A stretch of DNA of 64,000 bases from Adenanthera pavonina (Eukaryota > Streptophyta > Magnoliopsida > Fabales > Fabaceae). Of this stretch, positions 10,861-23,389 are shown in pieces (positions within the stretch are counted from its first letter, which is position 1; every line of letters starts with the position of its first letter). A model generated the notes under the pieces. That model ran no database searches. It had not been told where the DNA came from and saw only the letters and a program-made list of their open reading frames with translations. The position numbers were made by a program, and so were the translations under genes. The DNA is taken from the NCBI GenBank assembly GCA_026686845.1, contig JAIVEN010000012.1, forward strand, positions 10,108,501 to 10,172,500, written 5' to 3'.

Positions 10861-12707
10861 TGTACATCCTCAAATTCCTAAGTATTTTAAATGTATGAAA
10901 ATATGATGTTATAATGTGTAAATATGATAAATAGCTTGAAATTCATGATCTAGATAAGAAAAAAGGGTGAAAATGTCATTTTCTAGGCTAGGGGTATGAA
11001 TAGTAGGAATTTGCAAATAGTCCTTGAAAGAAAAATTATTTTTAGTTTTGTCCCTAAAGAAAATTTGCAATTTAGTCCCTCTAGAGGTATTTTCATAAAT
11101 ATGCAATACTACAGTCAAACTGAAACTTATAGCATACTGGATCTAATGGAATAGTGTATTAAGTTCAAAGGGATCAATTAGAAAGAATTTGATTGCTAGA
11201 AGTATTAGAAATTATACTGTAATAGTAAAAGTATTATGGGTCCTACAATACTGATAAGTAAGAAGAAAAAGTAAGTGGGCCCCATATAAGACACTATTTG
11301 GAAAGAGAATTAAGTTATATATAGATCCCATTGTACTTTATTTCCTATAAGGGATAAAGTACAAATAGTATTATAATACTAAAAAAAGTACCTTTAACAG
11401 TCCAGGTAAAATTAACCGCTACAGGATTTATCTAAACTAGAAAAAATATGCAATATTTTGGACACATAACCCCCTAGGTGGCATGATTTTATGTTGCACA
11501 AGGAGAAAAGATGTTTTATATTTTTTTGAGCAAGAAAAATCAAGGAAGTAAGTCGTAAAAATCTAACACGTGTAAAGCTACATTTACCAAGTAATTATGG
11601 ATATTGGGATATTATTTTTACTCCCTTCCTTAATAGACTTCAAGGCTGCATAAAATTTGTATAAGGAAGAGAGGAAGTGGCATGAAGAAAGTTAATAAGA
11701 AAGAGAGAAGAGAAAGACAAGTTACAAGGTAAGCTTTCTCTCTTGATCTTCTAAGGGTTTTTACACTAATTTTCAAGTGATTTGGCATGGTTTAGCGAAG
11801 TTCTCCTCTCCTCCTTTCTAAGTAATAATTTTTGCCAAAACTAAGGAAGTGATTGGAATGAGTTTTTGCACAAAAAACTTGGTAGAAACCATGAACTAGT
11901 TGAGAAAGTAGGATTCTACAAATGATTGACGCAAATTGCATGAAATTCTTTTCTTCCTCATTTGAAGTGGACTTTGGATGCAAGAGAAGTCATGGAAGGA
12001 GTGGGAATTTCATGAAAATAATGTAAAAAAATGGATTCCTCATCATATATTTACCTTAAGACAAGTATTACTTTGTGAAGCAGCCCTTAGAATCAGTGGT
12101 TTAAGTGAATGTATAATATTGTATTTAGGTGCAAGAAGGCTTGTGGAAGTCCTTAAAAGGAGTGAAAAAGTGAAAGACCAAAATGAATCACAAAGGTAGC
12201 AATTTGCCTCTTATTGTATTATGTTACCTTTTAATGTTTTATGAAACTATATGACTTGCCATATTGCTATTGTGATGATTGATGATTGTTTTGGCTGAGA
12301 ATATGTAATGGTTTTGACCCTAGGATGTCCAATTTATAAGGGGAAACTTTGCCAGAATTTTTATAAAATGATATGGCATATTATGTTCTAATGTGATTAC
12401 TTGGTGATTTTGTAATATATTTGATAACAAGCATCCATAAATTATTGGTGCATTAAAGCTACTGTCTCATATTTTTTCCATGTAGATATGTTTTTAAGTT
12501 GTTTTTAATGATTTGAATCATGTTGATGTGGTTTTTCAATAATTAGTGATGAATTTTCAGAGTTTAGTCAGTAAAATGACATTACCAAATGAATAGTATC
12601 ACTGAAAAAAATATTTTCTGTTTTAATCCTTTATGTGATTCAAGCTTTCAAACATGGTTAAATGGACTTTAAGCATGGGATATGAGGTTTAAAAGTAAGA
12701 TATTACA
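10861..12707 (+). repeat. 3' LTR of Tekay-1
   Basis: Begins TGTACATCCTC after the polypurine tract. The chosen end is AAGATATTACA at 12707, by analogy with the ends of the solo LTRs at 14998 and 40411. TATATATAG at 11316-11324 is a plausible TATA box. No partner LTR is in the window, so the boundary is not confirmed by a duplication. Short shadow ORFs inside show no recognisable domain. Confidence 0.7.
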
Positions 12708-15700
12708 GGTATTGAATGAATTAGTTAAATTGGAATTGTTTCTAATGAGGTGATTGTGTGGATTGACTTATATACTGGTTTAATACAATGTAGTGACTTG
12801 GTCTTGCAACCTTTTTGTGTGTTATAGTTGTTCTTCATAAGCATTTCGGGGTGTCATGTGTGTGTGGACAGTTTGGGGTAACCAAGGAGTTATTTTCTTT
12901 GTACCTTGCATGAAATGTATGTTTGAAATTTTTCATATCATGATATGCATGATTACACAGCTAGTAAGCTTTCTAACTCTACTATAGACTAAGGAGGAAA
13001 ATGGCAATAAACAATGTACCCATGCATGTATATATATATGTTAAGAACATAATGACTATAATGGTACATATGATTGTTGTGCATTGTAACATCCTCAATT
13101 TACTAGAAAAATATCACACTATGTATAGAGATGTGTAAATATAGCATGAGATGCAGAATTTGATAGAAAAAGGAGTGAAATGGCCACTTTATTTGTGGAG
13201 GTATCATTAAAAATAATTTTCAATTTAGTTCCTACAAGAAAAAATATTTGCGGTTTGGTCTCTAAAAATATTTGCCAATAGGTCCCTACAAGAAAAATTA
13301 TTTACAATTCAGTCCCTCTAGTGGCATTTTCATAATTATGCAAAATTTATGTTAAAATGGACCCTTTGACATGCTACACCCAATGATATAGTGTATTGAG
13401 TCCAAGGGATTAATTTAAAAGAAAATAGGCTGGAAAATACAGTAGAAATTATACTATAAAAGAAAAAGTCATGTGCGTTGCACCATTGTAGAAAAATTCA
13501 AAAGAAAAGTAGGTGTTCTATTTTTGGGCAAGCATGGGGGAAGAGAGGGTAAGTGTTTTCATGCATGAAAATTAAGTGAAAGCATGAGAAAATGCAAGAA
13601 AAGCAAGTTTGAGTGAGTCTAAAGCAAGAAGCATGAAAATCCATCCATTCCTCTTTAAGCCTTGTTTTTTGAAAGACAAATAAGTGAGAAAGCAGTGTAA
13701 ATTTCATTAAAATGGTGCCAAAAATGGATTCCTCATAGTGGATTTACCTTAAGACAAGTCTTGTTTTCACAAAAAAGGCAAAGATAAACTATATGGAATT
13801 TTTAGGATTTGTTAGTTCCTTATGAAGCAACCCATGAAAGTAGTTTATTTAGTTAGTGTTTGGTGATGTATTGGGGTTTAGAGAAACCTAAGAAAGCTAG
13901 TGGATGCATTGAATCCAAGAGGAAAAGCTAAAAGATTCACCCAAGATTGCAAAGTTTACATTTCTGCATTATGTCTTGCTTTGTAGGGTTTGTAACATGC
14001 CATATTATTATCTTGATGATTGGTGGAGGTTTTGTGTATTGAAATGTGAGGGCTTTGTGCTTGAGATGTCCATTTTCTAAGGGAAAACTTTGCTGAAATT
14101 TTTATTTGCAATGTTGCTTATTATGTGAAATAATGTATGAAAATGTTTGAAATAATGCTTTCTAGCTTACATGATGATATAATTGCTTGAATGTGACTTG
14201 CTACTAAGATTTTCATAATCTCATCACCTCAAGTATTCACCTGATAAGCTCAAGTGATGTCAAGACTCCAAGAAAGACAAAGGGCAAGAAGATGATTGAT
14301 GATGATTACATTTTTAATTATAATTGTCACTTATCTCTTTGTTATTTTGTATAAAATCATATGTGAATTTATGAGGTCATGCTTCTATATGGTTATATTC
14401 CTCTAAACCTCTTATGATGTTAGGAAAAAATTATGGATAGTTTTTTGGTCATGTAAATATTTTATGTAATTAGTTTGATGTTTGGTATGCAAAACTATCC
14501 AATATGACTAGTGGTGGTTAAAATAGAGATAGACAGAGCAAACTATAGGAGTGCTATATATGCTTAGAAAGTAGACACAAAGGGATTTCTAGGAACCTAA
14601 AGATCACTTAAAATGGTTAAGTGTGGTAAGAAATATGAATTTCCAAAATTGGCTCAAAAAACTAGGAAAACTGGAAAATGACCTTATGAATAGCAAATTT
14701 TGTACAAAATACTATATGAATTGACATGTTAAAAATGCCATTGCATAATTTTTTTCCTTGTAGGAAATATTTTTAAATATTTTTAGAGGCTCAAATCACA
14801 TTTATATTATTTTTCTACATTTATTTATGATTTTTCAAAATTTAGCTAGAAAAATAGGAGACCAAATGAATAGTACACATGAAAATTTTTATTTTTTTGT
14901 TTTGGTCACTATAATGATTCAAGCTCCTAAAATAGTTCATTTGGCCTCTAAATAAGGTATAATACATGGAAAATGATGAAAAAGAGTAAGATGTTACATG
15001 CATCGCCATGAGATATCTTGTATGATAACATTAACAAGCTAACATGATGATTAATGATATAAGTTGACATGTTAGCATGCATTAGCCATTATCACTTAAT
15101 AAATACTGATGAAAAAAGAAATTGATGGGTGATGATGCTTTGAATACCACATTGTATGCCAATTTGCTAAATAGCACATGAAGCCTTATGTTCATGCAGT
15201 GTGGCTGTGGATTGAGGGTGCACTTTCTTTAAATACCTTTAGTACAGTGGCCTTTGGTGGGATCATAACTTTTGGGAGGAGAACTTAATGGTGACCCTAG
15301 AATTAGCTATCATAAGTTGTTGAAGATGACCACTTGTCGAGGTTACTTTGTCATGGTAACTAGCCCATAGTTCTAGCTGTGTATTGATTAGGATTGTGTT
15401 TGTATATCATATATATTTCATTCATCATGAGCATTTACATATGAATACTGTTTTGAACCATGTTTTGTATTTATTGTCATACCCCTGGTTACTGGGATGT
15501 ATGTCTCACCCCAAGGCTAACAATTCCTAGTGAAGGATCCAATACTAGCAAGGAGAAGTCTAAGGATGCTTTGCTCTCTTGAAGATTGAGGGTATACCTT
15601 TGGTTTTGGGGCTATGACCTCTTTGTTGCCCTTGATGTTTATCTTTTAGTAAAGTACCAACTGTAGTGATCATATGATACTATGTGTAACAAAATTGTAT

Positions 15701-16480
15701 GCATGTGTTTCTATGAGTTGGTATGATATGTAACTCATTTAGATTTCCTTATGCTTTATGGATTGATGGTTATATCAATTTTTAGGTTATTGGAGATGTA
15801 TATGGCTTAATGTGTAGTAAGTATGTTTTCAGTATAAGCATTGATAGCCAAATCTTATTGTCTTGATGTTTTAGGACAAGAACTTATTATCCGACCCCCT
15901 TTTCATATGTATGGTTGGATTGTAAGCTTGGTTGGGTTTGTGGACCATTATCATGTAAAATGGATATGTAACCGTTTGTGAAAAATGGGGGTCCAAGGGG
16001 GTCAAAACCTAGAAGTGTGGCTCATTTGGGTTAGGACCCTCTTGGACAAGGTCATTGGGTTAATTTTGAGTTGTAGAAATGGTTTTGGACATTAAGGATT
16101 GGAAAATGTGGGTTTTAGGGGCAATTAATAACCTAAGTTGTGTTGAAGGTGTTTTGAGTCATGGTTAGAATAAGAATAAAGTGACCTATGGACTTTAGGA
16201 TTAGGTCAATTAGGGGTTGAAGTGAAGAGTTATGCTCATTGGAAGTTCATTAAATTTATCAGCAAATAATTGATACAAAAGTTATCAGTGGCGCTACGGC
16301 ACCCAGGGTTTACATCGTGGTGCTATGCCATTCTATCTCCAATTTATTTTTGTCCACAATTGTTTCCTACCATAGCTCCAAGTACCCATACCGTGGCTTG
16401 ACTTTGGTTCTGAGTCTTCTTTTGTTATATATCTACATTTCAAAGTTTGGTTGGGCCCATGTTTTGTAGGATGTTACATA
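12708..16480 (+). repeat. old LTR remnant (family D), split by a solo LTR
   Basis: The part right of 15004 matches, in reverse complement, the sequence at 63520-64000. Shared blocks include CTAGCCC..GTTCTAGC near 15361 and the TCTCAC..CTAACA..CTAGTGAAG run near 15505-15535. It is therefore a plus-strand relative of the minus-strand LTR beginning at 41649. A terminus-like AGGATGTTACA is near 16469-16479. No coding domain is visible. Confidence 0.5.
13085..14998 (+). mobile_element. solo LTR (family B)
   Basis: Starts TGTAACATCCTC and ends AAGATGTTACA. It is flanked by an exact 5-bp duplication TGCAT (13080-13084 and 14999-15003). No internal region is present, so it arose by recombination between two LTRs of one element. 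Related to the LTRs at 10861 and 37807. Confidence 0.9.
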
Positions 16481-16746
16481 CCAAGTTTCATAAGATTTAG
16501 AGCTGATTAAGAGTTGTATTTTATAATTCAAAGTTCTTACTCATATGTTAACTAATGGAATTTTGGGAATTTGGTGTTAATAGGGCTTGAAGCTTGAAGT
16601 TTTGATTTGTTTGCACTTGTAGGGTTGTTTGAATTCCATGAGAATCATTGGTAAGTGATTTAAATTGAGTGTGGTTTTTTTCATTGTACTTTGAGGCATA
16701 TGTATTTGTTGGTTTTGGATTAAGTGATTATGTTGGCCACTTGGAA

Positions 16747-17030
16747 CACAACCAAAAAAAAAAAAGAATAGCTGGCATTTATTTTGTCTTTATAGGCATT
16801 TCAGAAATGCCAACTATTCCAACACTGATGAAAAGTGGAACTTCAATTAGCATTTATACAAATGACAACTTTAGTTGGCCTTTATTGTACAAACGCCTAT
16901 TAAAGTGGATACTTGGTGTTTATAGAACAAAACACTTTAATTGGTTCTTGTAGAACAAATGCCAACTAAGGATGACCTTAGTTGGCATTTGTTGGATCAA
17001 ATGCCAACTAAAGTGGACTTTAACTTTTCT
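16747..17030. repeat. alternating inverted words, CACTA-like subterminal array
   Basis: CAAATGCCAACTAAG (16956-16970), its reverse complement (16977-16991) and again CAAATGCCAACTAA (16998-17011) alternate with 6-bp spacers; partial copies lie at about 16771 and 16804. Closely spaced direct and inverted 10-20-bp words are typical just inside CACTA (EnSpm) ends. A possible degenerate terminus is CACAACCAAAA near 16747, but no matching partner end was found. Confidence 0.4.
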
Positions 17031-18499
17031 CTTTTAAAAAAAAAAAAAGCTTTTCTCCAACAAAAGCCTATTTTGTTCCCAAAAGAAAAATATAATTACA
17101 TACATGAAAGTCTATTGAACCCATTGAAAAAAAAGCATATATGACAATTCTTTTTTTTTTGTGGGGATACATTCTAATAATTCAATTACGATTAAATTAT
17201 ACAAAAAAAAAATTTTACAAAGATATAAAACAAACAAATCCTCCTAATAAATTGTCAGATAACTATTCACAAATCCAATAGCATGCTAAATAACACATTC
17301 CTATTCAGATGCCCACCCAAAGCTTCCATCCTATACGCGAAGTCCTTAAATCTATTCCCTTAAAGAATTCATGATCATGAATTAACATACCAACAAATAT
17401 ACAGCCCTATACAAGATAATGTTAAAATCAAGAGAAAAGAAAAGAAAAGAAAACACCCAAGGAAAAAAGGAAAAGAAAACTAACCTAAACCTCTAGTAGC
17501 TTTTTTAATTTCTCTTGAACTGGATTCTTTAAGCTCTAGGCAATCTCAAATGTAGTCTCAAACTCCTTGAATGCTTTATCTGATTCTTCATTCCTCATAA
17601 AGTTCTTCTCGTTTTCATTTAAGAAATAAGTCCTACTTCCTTGGATCAACTATAGCTTCAGTCTTAGATATTCTACCACTAAATGCAATCAAATGTTTAG
17701 TAAAAAATTAACAGTATTTAGTACAGCTCCTACCATGGGAATCCCAAAGTGAGTTTCATAAAGAACAAGAATGTTGGGAGCAATTACTGCTACCAATTGA
17801 TGATAAAAGAAAATTACTTTAGGTGTGAACACACTTTAATACAACATGACAAAATCACCTAGGACATCATATAAAAGTTAACACAGGGAGATGAGTAGAA
17901 AAGATATCCAAGTGAAACCACTAACTTTTGAAGAATAGGCCCCCAAGTCAAACCACTGTAAATATTTTTACACATCAATTACTTTGGTAGAGATTTTAGA
18001 ACAAATATACTAAGAATAAAACTATAGCATTTTGATGCTTTATTTGCATTACTACAAAGAAACTAAGAACTAAACATTTTAATTATTTTAGGAAAGGGGT
18101 ATGAGTTTAACACTAAATGATTTTTAATACACTTCTAAGAGGAGAAGAAAAAGAACTTAATTTGCTTTGTCAACCTCTTATTTCAAAGTAAGTGTTAAAA
18201 GCCAATAATTGCAATAAAAGACCCTGTAGGACCAACACCAATACAAAAAAAGTATTCTCGGATGGCATTAAAAGACGAATGTGCAAGGAATCGTCATTAA
18301 AAATATGACTAGTGGCATTTTTGTAAATAAGAGACTAATTATTTAACTTAAGAAGATGGTTGCTACAAGAACATTCCTCTTAAGTGCTTTTAGAGGATGA
18401 TTATATATGAAACCATCCTCTTATCTTTTTTTTCCCCAACTATCCCTTAATTTATGTTTAGTGCAATGGGGTTCTGGCGTTTACTCTTGGTCTTGTGAC
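17031..18499. other. unassigned AT-rich sequence
   Basis: Poly-A and poly-T runs and no convincing coding frame. A short inverted pair occurs near 18393-18422 (TAGAGGATGATT and ACCATCCTCT). It may be interior of a non-autonomous DNA transposon tied to the array at 16747-17030, but nothing decides this. Confidence 0.3.
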
Positions 18500-19880
18500 T
18501 TAGCAAAGGGATGAGTTTTTGAACAATTAAACTTAGGGAAAGCCTTAGACTAACCACTAGAAGAAAGAATCCATGTCTAGTTTGAAGTATTTTAAAGAAA
18601 ATATGTTTCTTCCATTTTATGCCAATTTTGGTCAGAATGGGGGGAGTATTTAGAGTTGAAATTTTATGTTTTAACCTCAAAAATGGATTACCCATGGTCC
18701 AAATCCTTAAAAACAAGTGTGTTGTACATAGAAATATCAAAGGAAATGTAAGTGAAAAAGTTAGGGTTTAGTGAGCATAGCATTATGTAATCCCAAAAAT
18801 TAGTGGCTAAATTGATTAAATGATGATATGGTTAGGTTCAAGGGAGTGTTAGGAGGCCCAAGAAGTGGCATGCCTAGTATGGAAAAGTGCTATAAGGTAG
18901 TTAATTTCACATACTTGCATTATATTAACATATTTGTTTTCAATGTGTTTATGCCTTGTCATATGATTGTAATGATATTTTGAGATGTTTTATATGTATT
19001 CGCTGAGTTGATTGAGGGGCATTGAGAGCTCGAGATATCCATTTTTGAAAATGAAACTCTATCAAAAGTTTTATGAATTCATATGACGTAAATGTGTTAA
19101 TGTATTCAAAAAGTGTTATCTTGATATTTTGATGCTTAAAGTGATGATATGATGGCATGTTGGGTGTTAGCTACTAAGATTCTTTAAATCTCACCCTCCC
19201 AAATATTGAACATGAATAGGGAACAATTATGGCAAGACCATCCATGAAGAGAAAGGAAAGGAGAAAAAGCTTAATATTTAAGCTAGTAATACTTGCATGG
19301 GCCATGAACTTGGAACTTTTATGTAAATTTGTAGAAATAATGTTGGATATGTTTCTTCAAGCTTTAATGTCCCTTAAGTCTGAAGGAATGTATGGTATAA
19401 TATGAAGATGATATATAGCGATGTAAATATTTTATAGCTTTTGTTTGGTAAAGTAGTAAGATATAAATGGTCATTTTGACCTATGCAGAGTGAACGTGCC
19501 ACTATTTGGACTTTCTAATGTATAAAGTATGAATGTTATATGTGGTTGAAAAGTAGACAGACAGAGCATGAAAATGATCGAATTGGAATTTTAGAAATTT
19601 ACCATATAAATAGTGACAAATTCATGAAATTTATTGTACTAATTGGCCAAGTAGTTGCTCTGATTGATATTTTTTCCATGTAGATAATGTTTTAAGCTAT
19701 CCATAGAGAGTTGAATCAGTCTCATATGATTTTTATTGAATTAGTTATTATTTTTAGAAGTTTGCTGAAAAAGAGGAAAAATGGGATTAAATGAATAGTA
19801 CCATTTAAATTGATTAAATTTATTATAATATTTCATTGTGATTCAAGCTTCTAATTAAGTAAAGTTGGTCTCTAATGAGG
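18500..19880 (+). repeat. truncated family-A gypsy LTR fragment
   Basis: Aligns closely with 52430-53860 of the solo LTR at 51356-53897, for example AGCAAAGGGATGAGTTTTTG near 18505. Both ends are missing: the match starts in mid-LTR and stops before the terminal TACA. No flanking duplication. Confidence 0.8.
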
Positions 19881-21050
19881 TGGCATAGACCCCATTTGTT
19901 TAGTTAGTAGCCTAGCAATAATGATAAACTTGAAAAGCCATCTCCTCATATATCACATATTCTGCTAAAGCGTATTGACATTCCTATGTAGTTTATTCAT
20001 CCATACAAAGTTTCATTCTAGGAAAAACAAAGTTCAAATTAACTTTCCAACAAACTAGAAATTGAACCATTAAGATTGAAAAAGCATAATGGAATTGATG
20101 CTTGAGAAGTAGCAAAAGGACAAATGAGTAAGATTCAAAAAATGAATCTGAAAATGTTTCAAACCTTCACAAGTAAGCAAGAAATCAATTTCCATGTCAA
20201 TTTCGATTGAGGAAATCAATTCCCAACCTACACGAGTAAGAATTGGCAAAATAAAACCTCAACTTGTTTGATTAAGTCCCTTGCAAACCTAGATCATCGG
20301 CATTCTCCTCTCTCCTCCACATTGATAAACCCTAAAACCTCTCTTCTTTGCAGCAACAAACAAGCCATAGCAAACAAAAATTTATTTCAAAACATGAGAA
20401 TGGAAATAAAGATAGTGAAGATACATTTTTGGGCTTAAAGTAGAGCCAAATTTGAGAAAGGATTTCAGTAGAGCAAATGAAGTACCTAGTAGTTGAGCAA
20501 ACAAGCCAAAGGAGGAACATGTGAAGACTATGAGGATTTGTCGAAAATGAGAGGAACGGGAATGCGGAAGTGAAAAGTGTATGAGGAGGCGTAGAAAATG
20601 AAGATTATAAAAGGCTTTTTTTTACAACTGTTTTTCAAAATAGTTGTAGAATCCTTGCATTTTTTAATTTAAAATTTAAAAAAATAAACTTTTTCAATTT
20701 GAAAATAAATATGCAATCCTTCTACGGGTGTTCTTTGAAAAATAACTATAGAAACCATTTTTTAATGTTAAAAAAATAGAAACTTTGTTTTCCAATTTAA
20801 GAAAACAAATAAATATTGTCTTTTCTATAGTTGTTATTTAACAAACAACAATAGAAAATTTCACCAATTATGATTTTTTTTTAAACCAGTAATAGAAAAC
20901 TTAATTAATTATAGTTGTTATTAAAAAAATAGCCATAAAAAGCTTAGATACAATACTCTTATTTACAAAAATGCCACCAATCAAATTTTTATATCTATTT
21001 TTATTTTAACGGCCATAAATAACAGACATAAATGATTTTTTATAGTAGTG
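19881..21050. mobile_element. CACTA-like right end and adjoining unassigned sequence
   Basis: The stretch ends TTTTTTATAGTAGTG at 21050, the reverse complement of a CACTA-type terminus, and the last 400 bp repeat words such as CTATAGTTGTTATTT (near 20825 and 20911). A telobox-like AAACCCTAAAACC occurs near 20327. The left terminus and target duplication were not found, so the extent is uncertain. No transposase is recognisable. Confidence 0.45.
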
Positions 21051-21273
21051 AAAGCTTTAAGTTTGTCGACTATCCTCCTATGTTCATTAATGTTCTAACC
21101 TCTGGGAAAGACGTTGATGGACTAAGGGTGATAAGTTAGAAGAAACAGCTACTATGCAGAAAAGGTTGTCTCTTTGTCAAGGTACAATAGTCGACTAACC
21201 TATGAGATTTCTCTTCTAACCTAGCTGACTCAAGAGCAACATATTTTCTGGGTTCATAGTTTTGAAGACTAAT

Positions 21274-21475
21274 CACTACTACACTAGACACTTTCTAGAT
21301 TGGTTAAAATAGACTTTCTAGATTGGTTATGGAGTAGATGTAGAAGTGACCGATGTAGAAAGTAGCACTTTCTTGATCGGTTGTTTTAAATAACTGATCT
21401 AGAAAGTGGTTAAAAAACACATATGGAAAGACTTTCTAAGTCGGGTTTTTACTTAGAACCGATCTAGAAAGTCCT
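21274..21475 (+). repeat. CACTA left terminus and subterminal repeats
   Basis: The CACTACTA terminus is followed by at least six variants of TTTCTAGATTGGTT or its complement CCGATCTAGAAAGT, in both orientations. Such words bind the element's own DNA-binding protein in studied CACTA elements. Confidence 0.8.
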
Positions 21476-23384
21476 TTGTTTATTTTTTTTAAAAAATCAA
21501 CTATATATATTTACAATCCTACCCTATTGCCCTATTGAACCTGTTGATAAGAAAAGACATTACAATAAGAACTATATGACCTAGCAATTCAATTACATTT
21601 TAGTTCCACGGCAAACTAGACACTACTTATCCACATTGCAACTAGTCCATCTCATCCATATTAGGATCTCTCTCCCTTCATTCAGGGGTTGGTTCAAAAT
21701 TACCGACTTACATTAAATAGGCCATGTATAGCCTCACCCCCATATTAAGACGTCTATTATTGCCACCAATGGCATGCAGTGCTATTGCGACTATTGCAAG
21801 ACAAACTAAGAGGGAAAACTATGAGGTCAATTTAAGCCCTTGAGCTGTTCGGACTAGAACTAAGATCTCTGCTGGAGCAGCAATACCATCCCCCATTTTC
21901 ACTACGTCATGCCCATTAAAACTATCTTTGGCACTTTTCAGGTCATACGGACAAGTGAGCAACAATACTTCTTCCGACGCCCTCTATTATAATATATATG
22001 CACTACTCCATTTGAAAATGAAAAAGGCATAGAATTAGAAACAAGAAGAATGGTATCATGAACATGCGAAAAAAAGGAAAAAATAGAATGAATCAATTTA
22101 TATAGATCATGAAATAGCTTCTAAGAAAAAAAATCTATAAATATTCATTTTAAAGGTTTCAAAACTATTGAGTTCTATATTCTAGGTCTAATGCATATTT
22201 ATTGTGATTCAAATTTTACAAAAATTCATTAATTCATTTAGTATTATGTAGTTTATGTCCTTAGTATTTGTACATTGGCCCAAGCAAAGTCCAATTTTTC
22301 GTGATGACTCTAATATTTTATTCTTTCAGAAAGCACTTGGGTACCTGGTCAAAAAAACAAAAAACTTGGATAATATAGCTCTCTTCCCAGGAAGTGTAAG
22401 GCTATTCATACTATAGAATCCACCCCATGGTATAAAAAAAACTAATTGCTATCATATGCCATGTTCCACAATATAAGTATTGACTATAAACACTATTTAT
22501 TGCCCTTTATCACCTACTTTGGAGGATCCAAAAGCTTTCACACTTCAAAAGAAACTTTGTCAACACATCTTGACCCCTCTACTCTTAACCATAAACCTAG
22601 AAATGTATGTGGCTAGAAAAGCAAGGTCACTTACAGCTAGTTTTTGAACATAAATTGATATAAACCTTGGGCCTAATCCCAATATTCTTGCCTTTGATAA
22701 TGACACCTGCAGAATGGCAGATGAGCCAAGTTGAAGTATAGAGGAAAGTATTCAAGAATGTGCCATAGGCTCAAGACACAGTAAGAAAAGCAAAGAACTA
22801 CTCAATTAGTTATTACAAACAATAGTATCAACTAAAATAGAAGGGACACCAAAACTGAAAGGCATCAACAAATGCTTCTCGAAGGATCAATACTTAATAA
22901 CACTTCTCAATGATAAGAAGTGAACTGACCCAACATATTAGTAAGCCCTTGAAAATTTTCTTGAACAATAATTTCAAAGGATAATTAGGAGGATTAGGAA
23001 TTGAGTCTTGATTTTAGAAATCATAAAGTATACCTTAGTGTGGAACCTAGTCCCTTACCTCTACTTCCTTCCTCTTGATTTCTTCTACCTTGGCTCAGAA
23101 CATGACCAAAGGTAATCTTGCCATCTCTTCTTCTTTGTCATCCCTTATAGATAAGTTAAAATCAAATGTACATCATAGGATGGGAGAGATAAGACATTTT
23201 TTTGTTTAAAATCAAATAGAGATATGAAGTGTATTCCTTTAGATATGAAGTTTGTTTTGAAAAGTATAACCCTTAAGGTGTCATCTGCAATGCACGTTCT
23301 AGTAAAGTGTAATTTTTTAAATATTAAGTTTAGAAATGATGTGACAGGGTGTTAGAGGGAAAAATGATATATCATAGCAAAACG
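21476..23384. other. CACTA interior, left part, no gene recognised
   Basis: About 1.9 kb with no frame above chance length and no recognised domain. It continues on the other side of Sire-2 at 35221. Confidence 0.5.
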
Positions 23385-23389
23385 CAAAA

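Larger units (their letters stand above)
6698..12707 (+). mobile_element. decayed Ty3/gypsy chromovirus (Tekay-1), 3' part
   Basis: Gag, protease, RT, RNase H, integrase and a chromodomain-like tail follow in the Ty3/gypsy order, then a polypurine tract and an LTR starting at 10861. The gypsy order (RT before integrase) and the chromodomain-like end mark a plant chromovirus of the Tekay/Del kind. The 5' part was separated by the Sire-1 insertion and lies left of the window. Stops and indels are frequent throughout, more than in Tekay-2 on the minus strand at 42908-58395. Confidence 0.85.

Noticed and set aside
12708..12712. GGTAT as target duplication of Tekay-1
   Set aside because: The 5' LTR is outside the window, so it cannot be tested.
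18047..18070. CATTACTACAAAGAAAC as the left end of the CACTA-like element ending at 21050
   Set aside because: The first bases do not match CACTA and subterminal words differ from those near 20620-21050; no 3-bp duplication fits.
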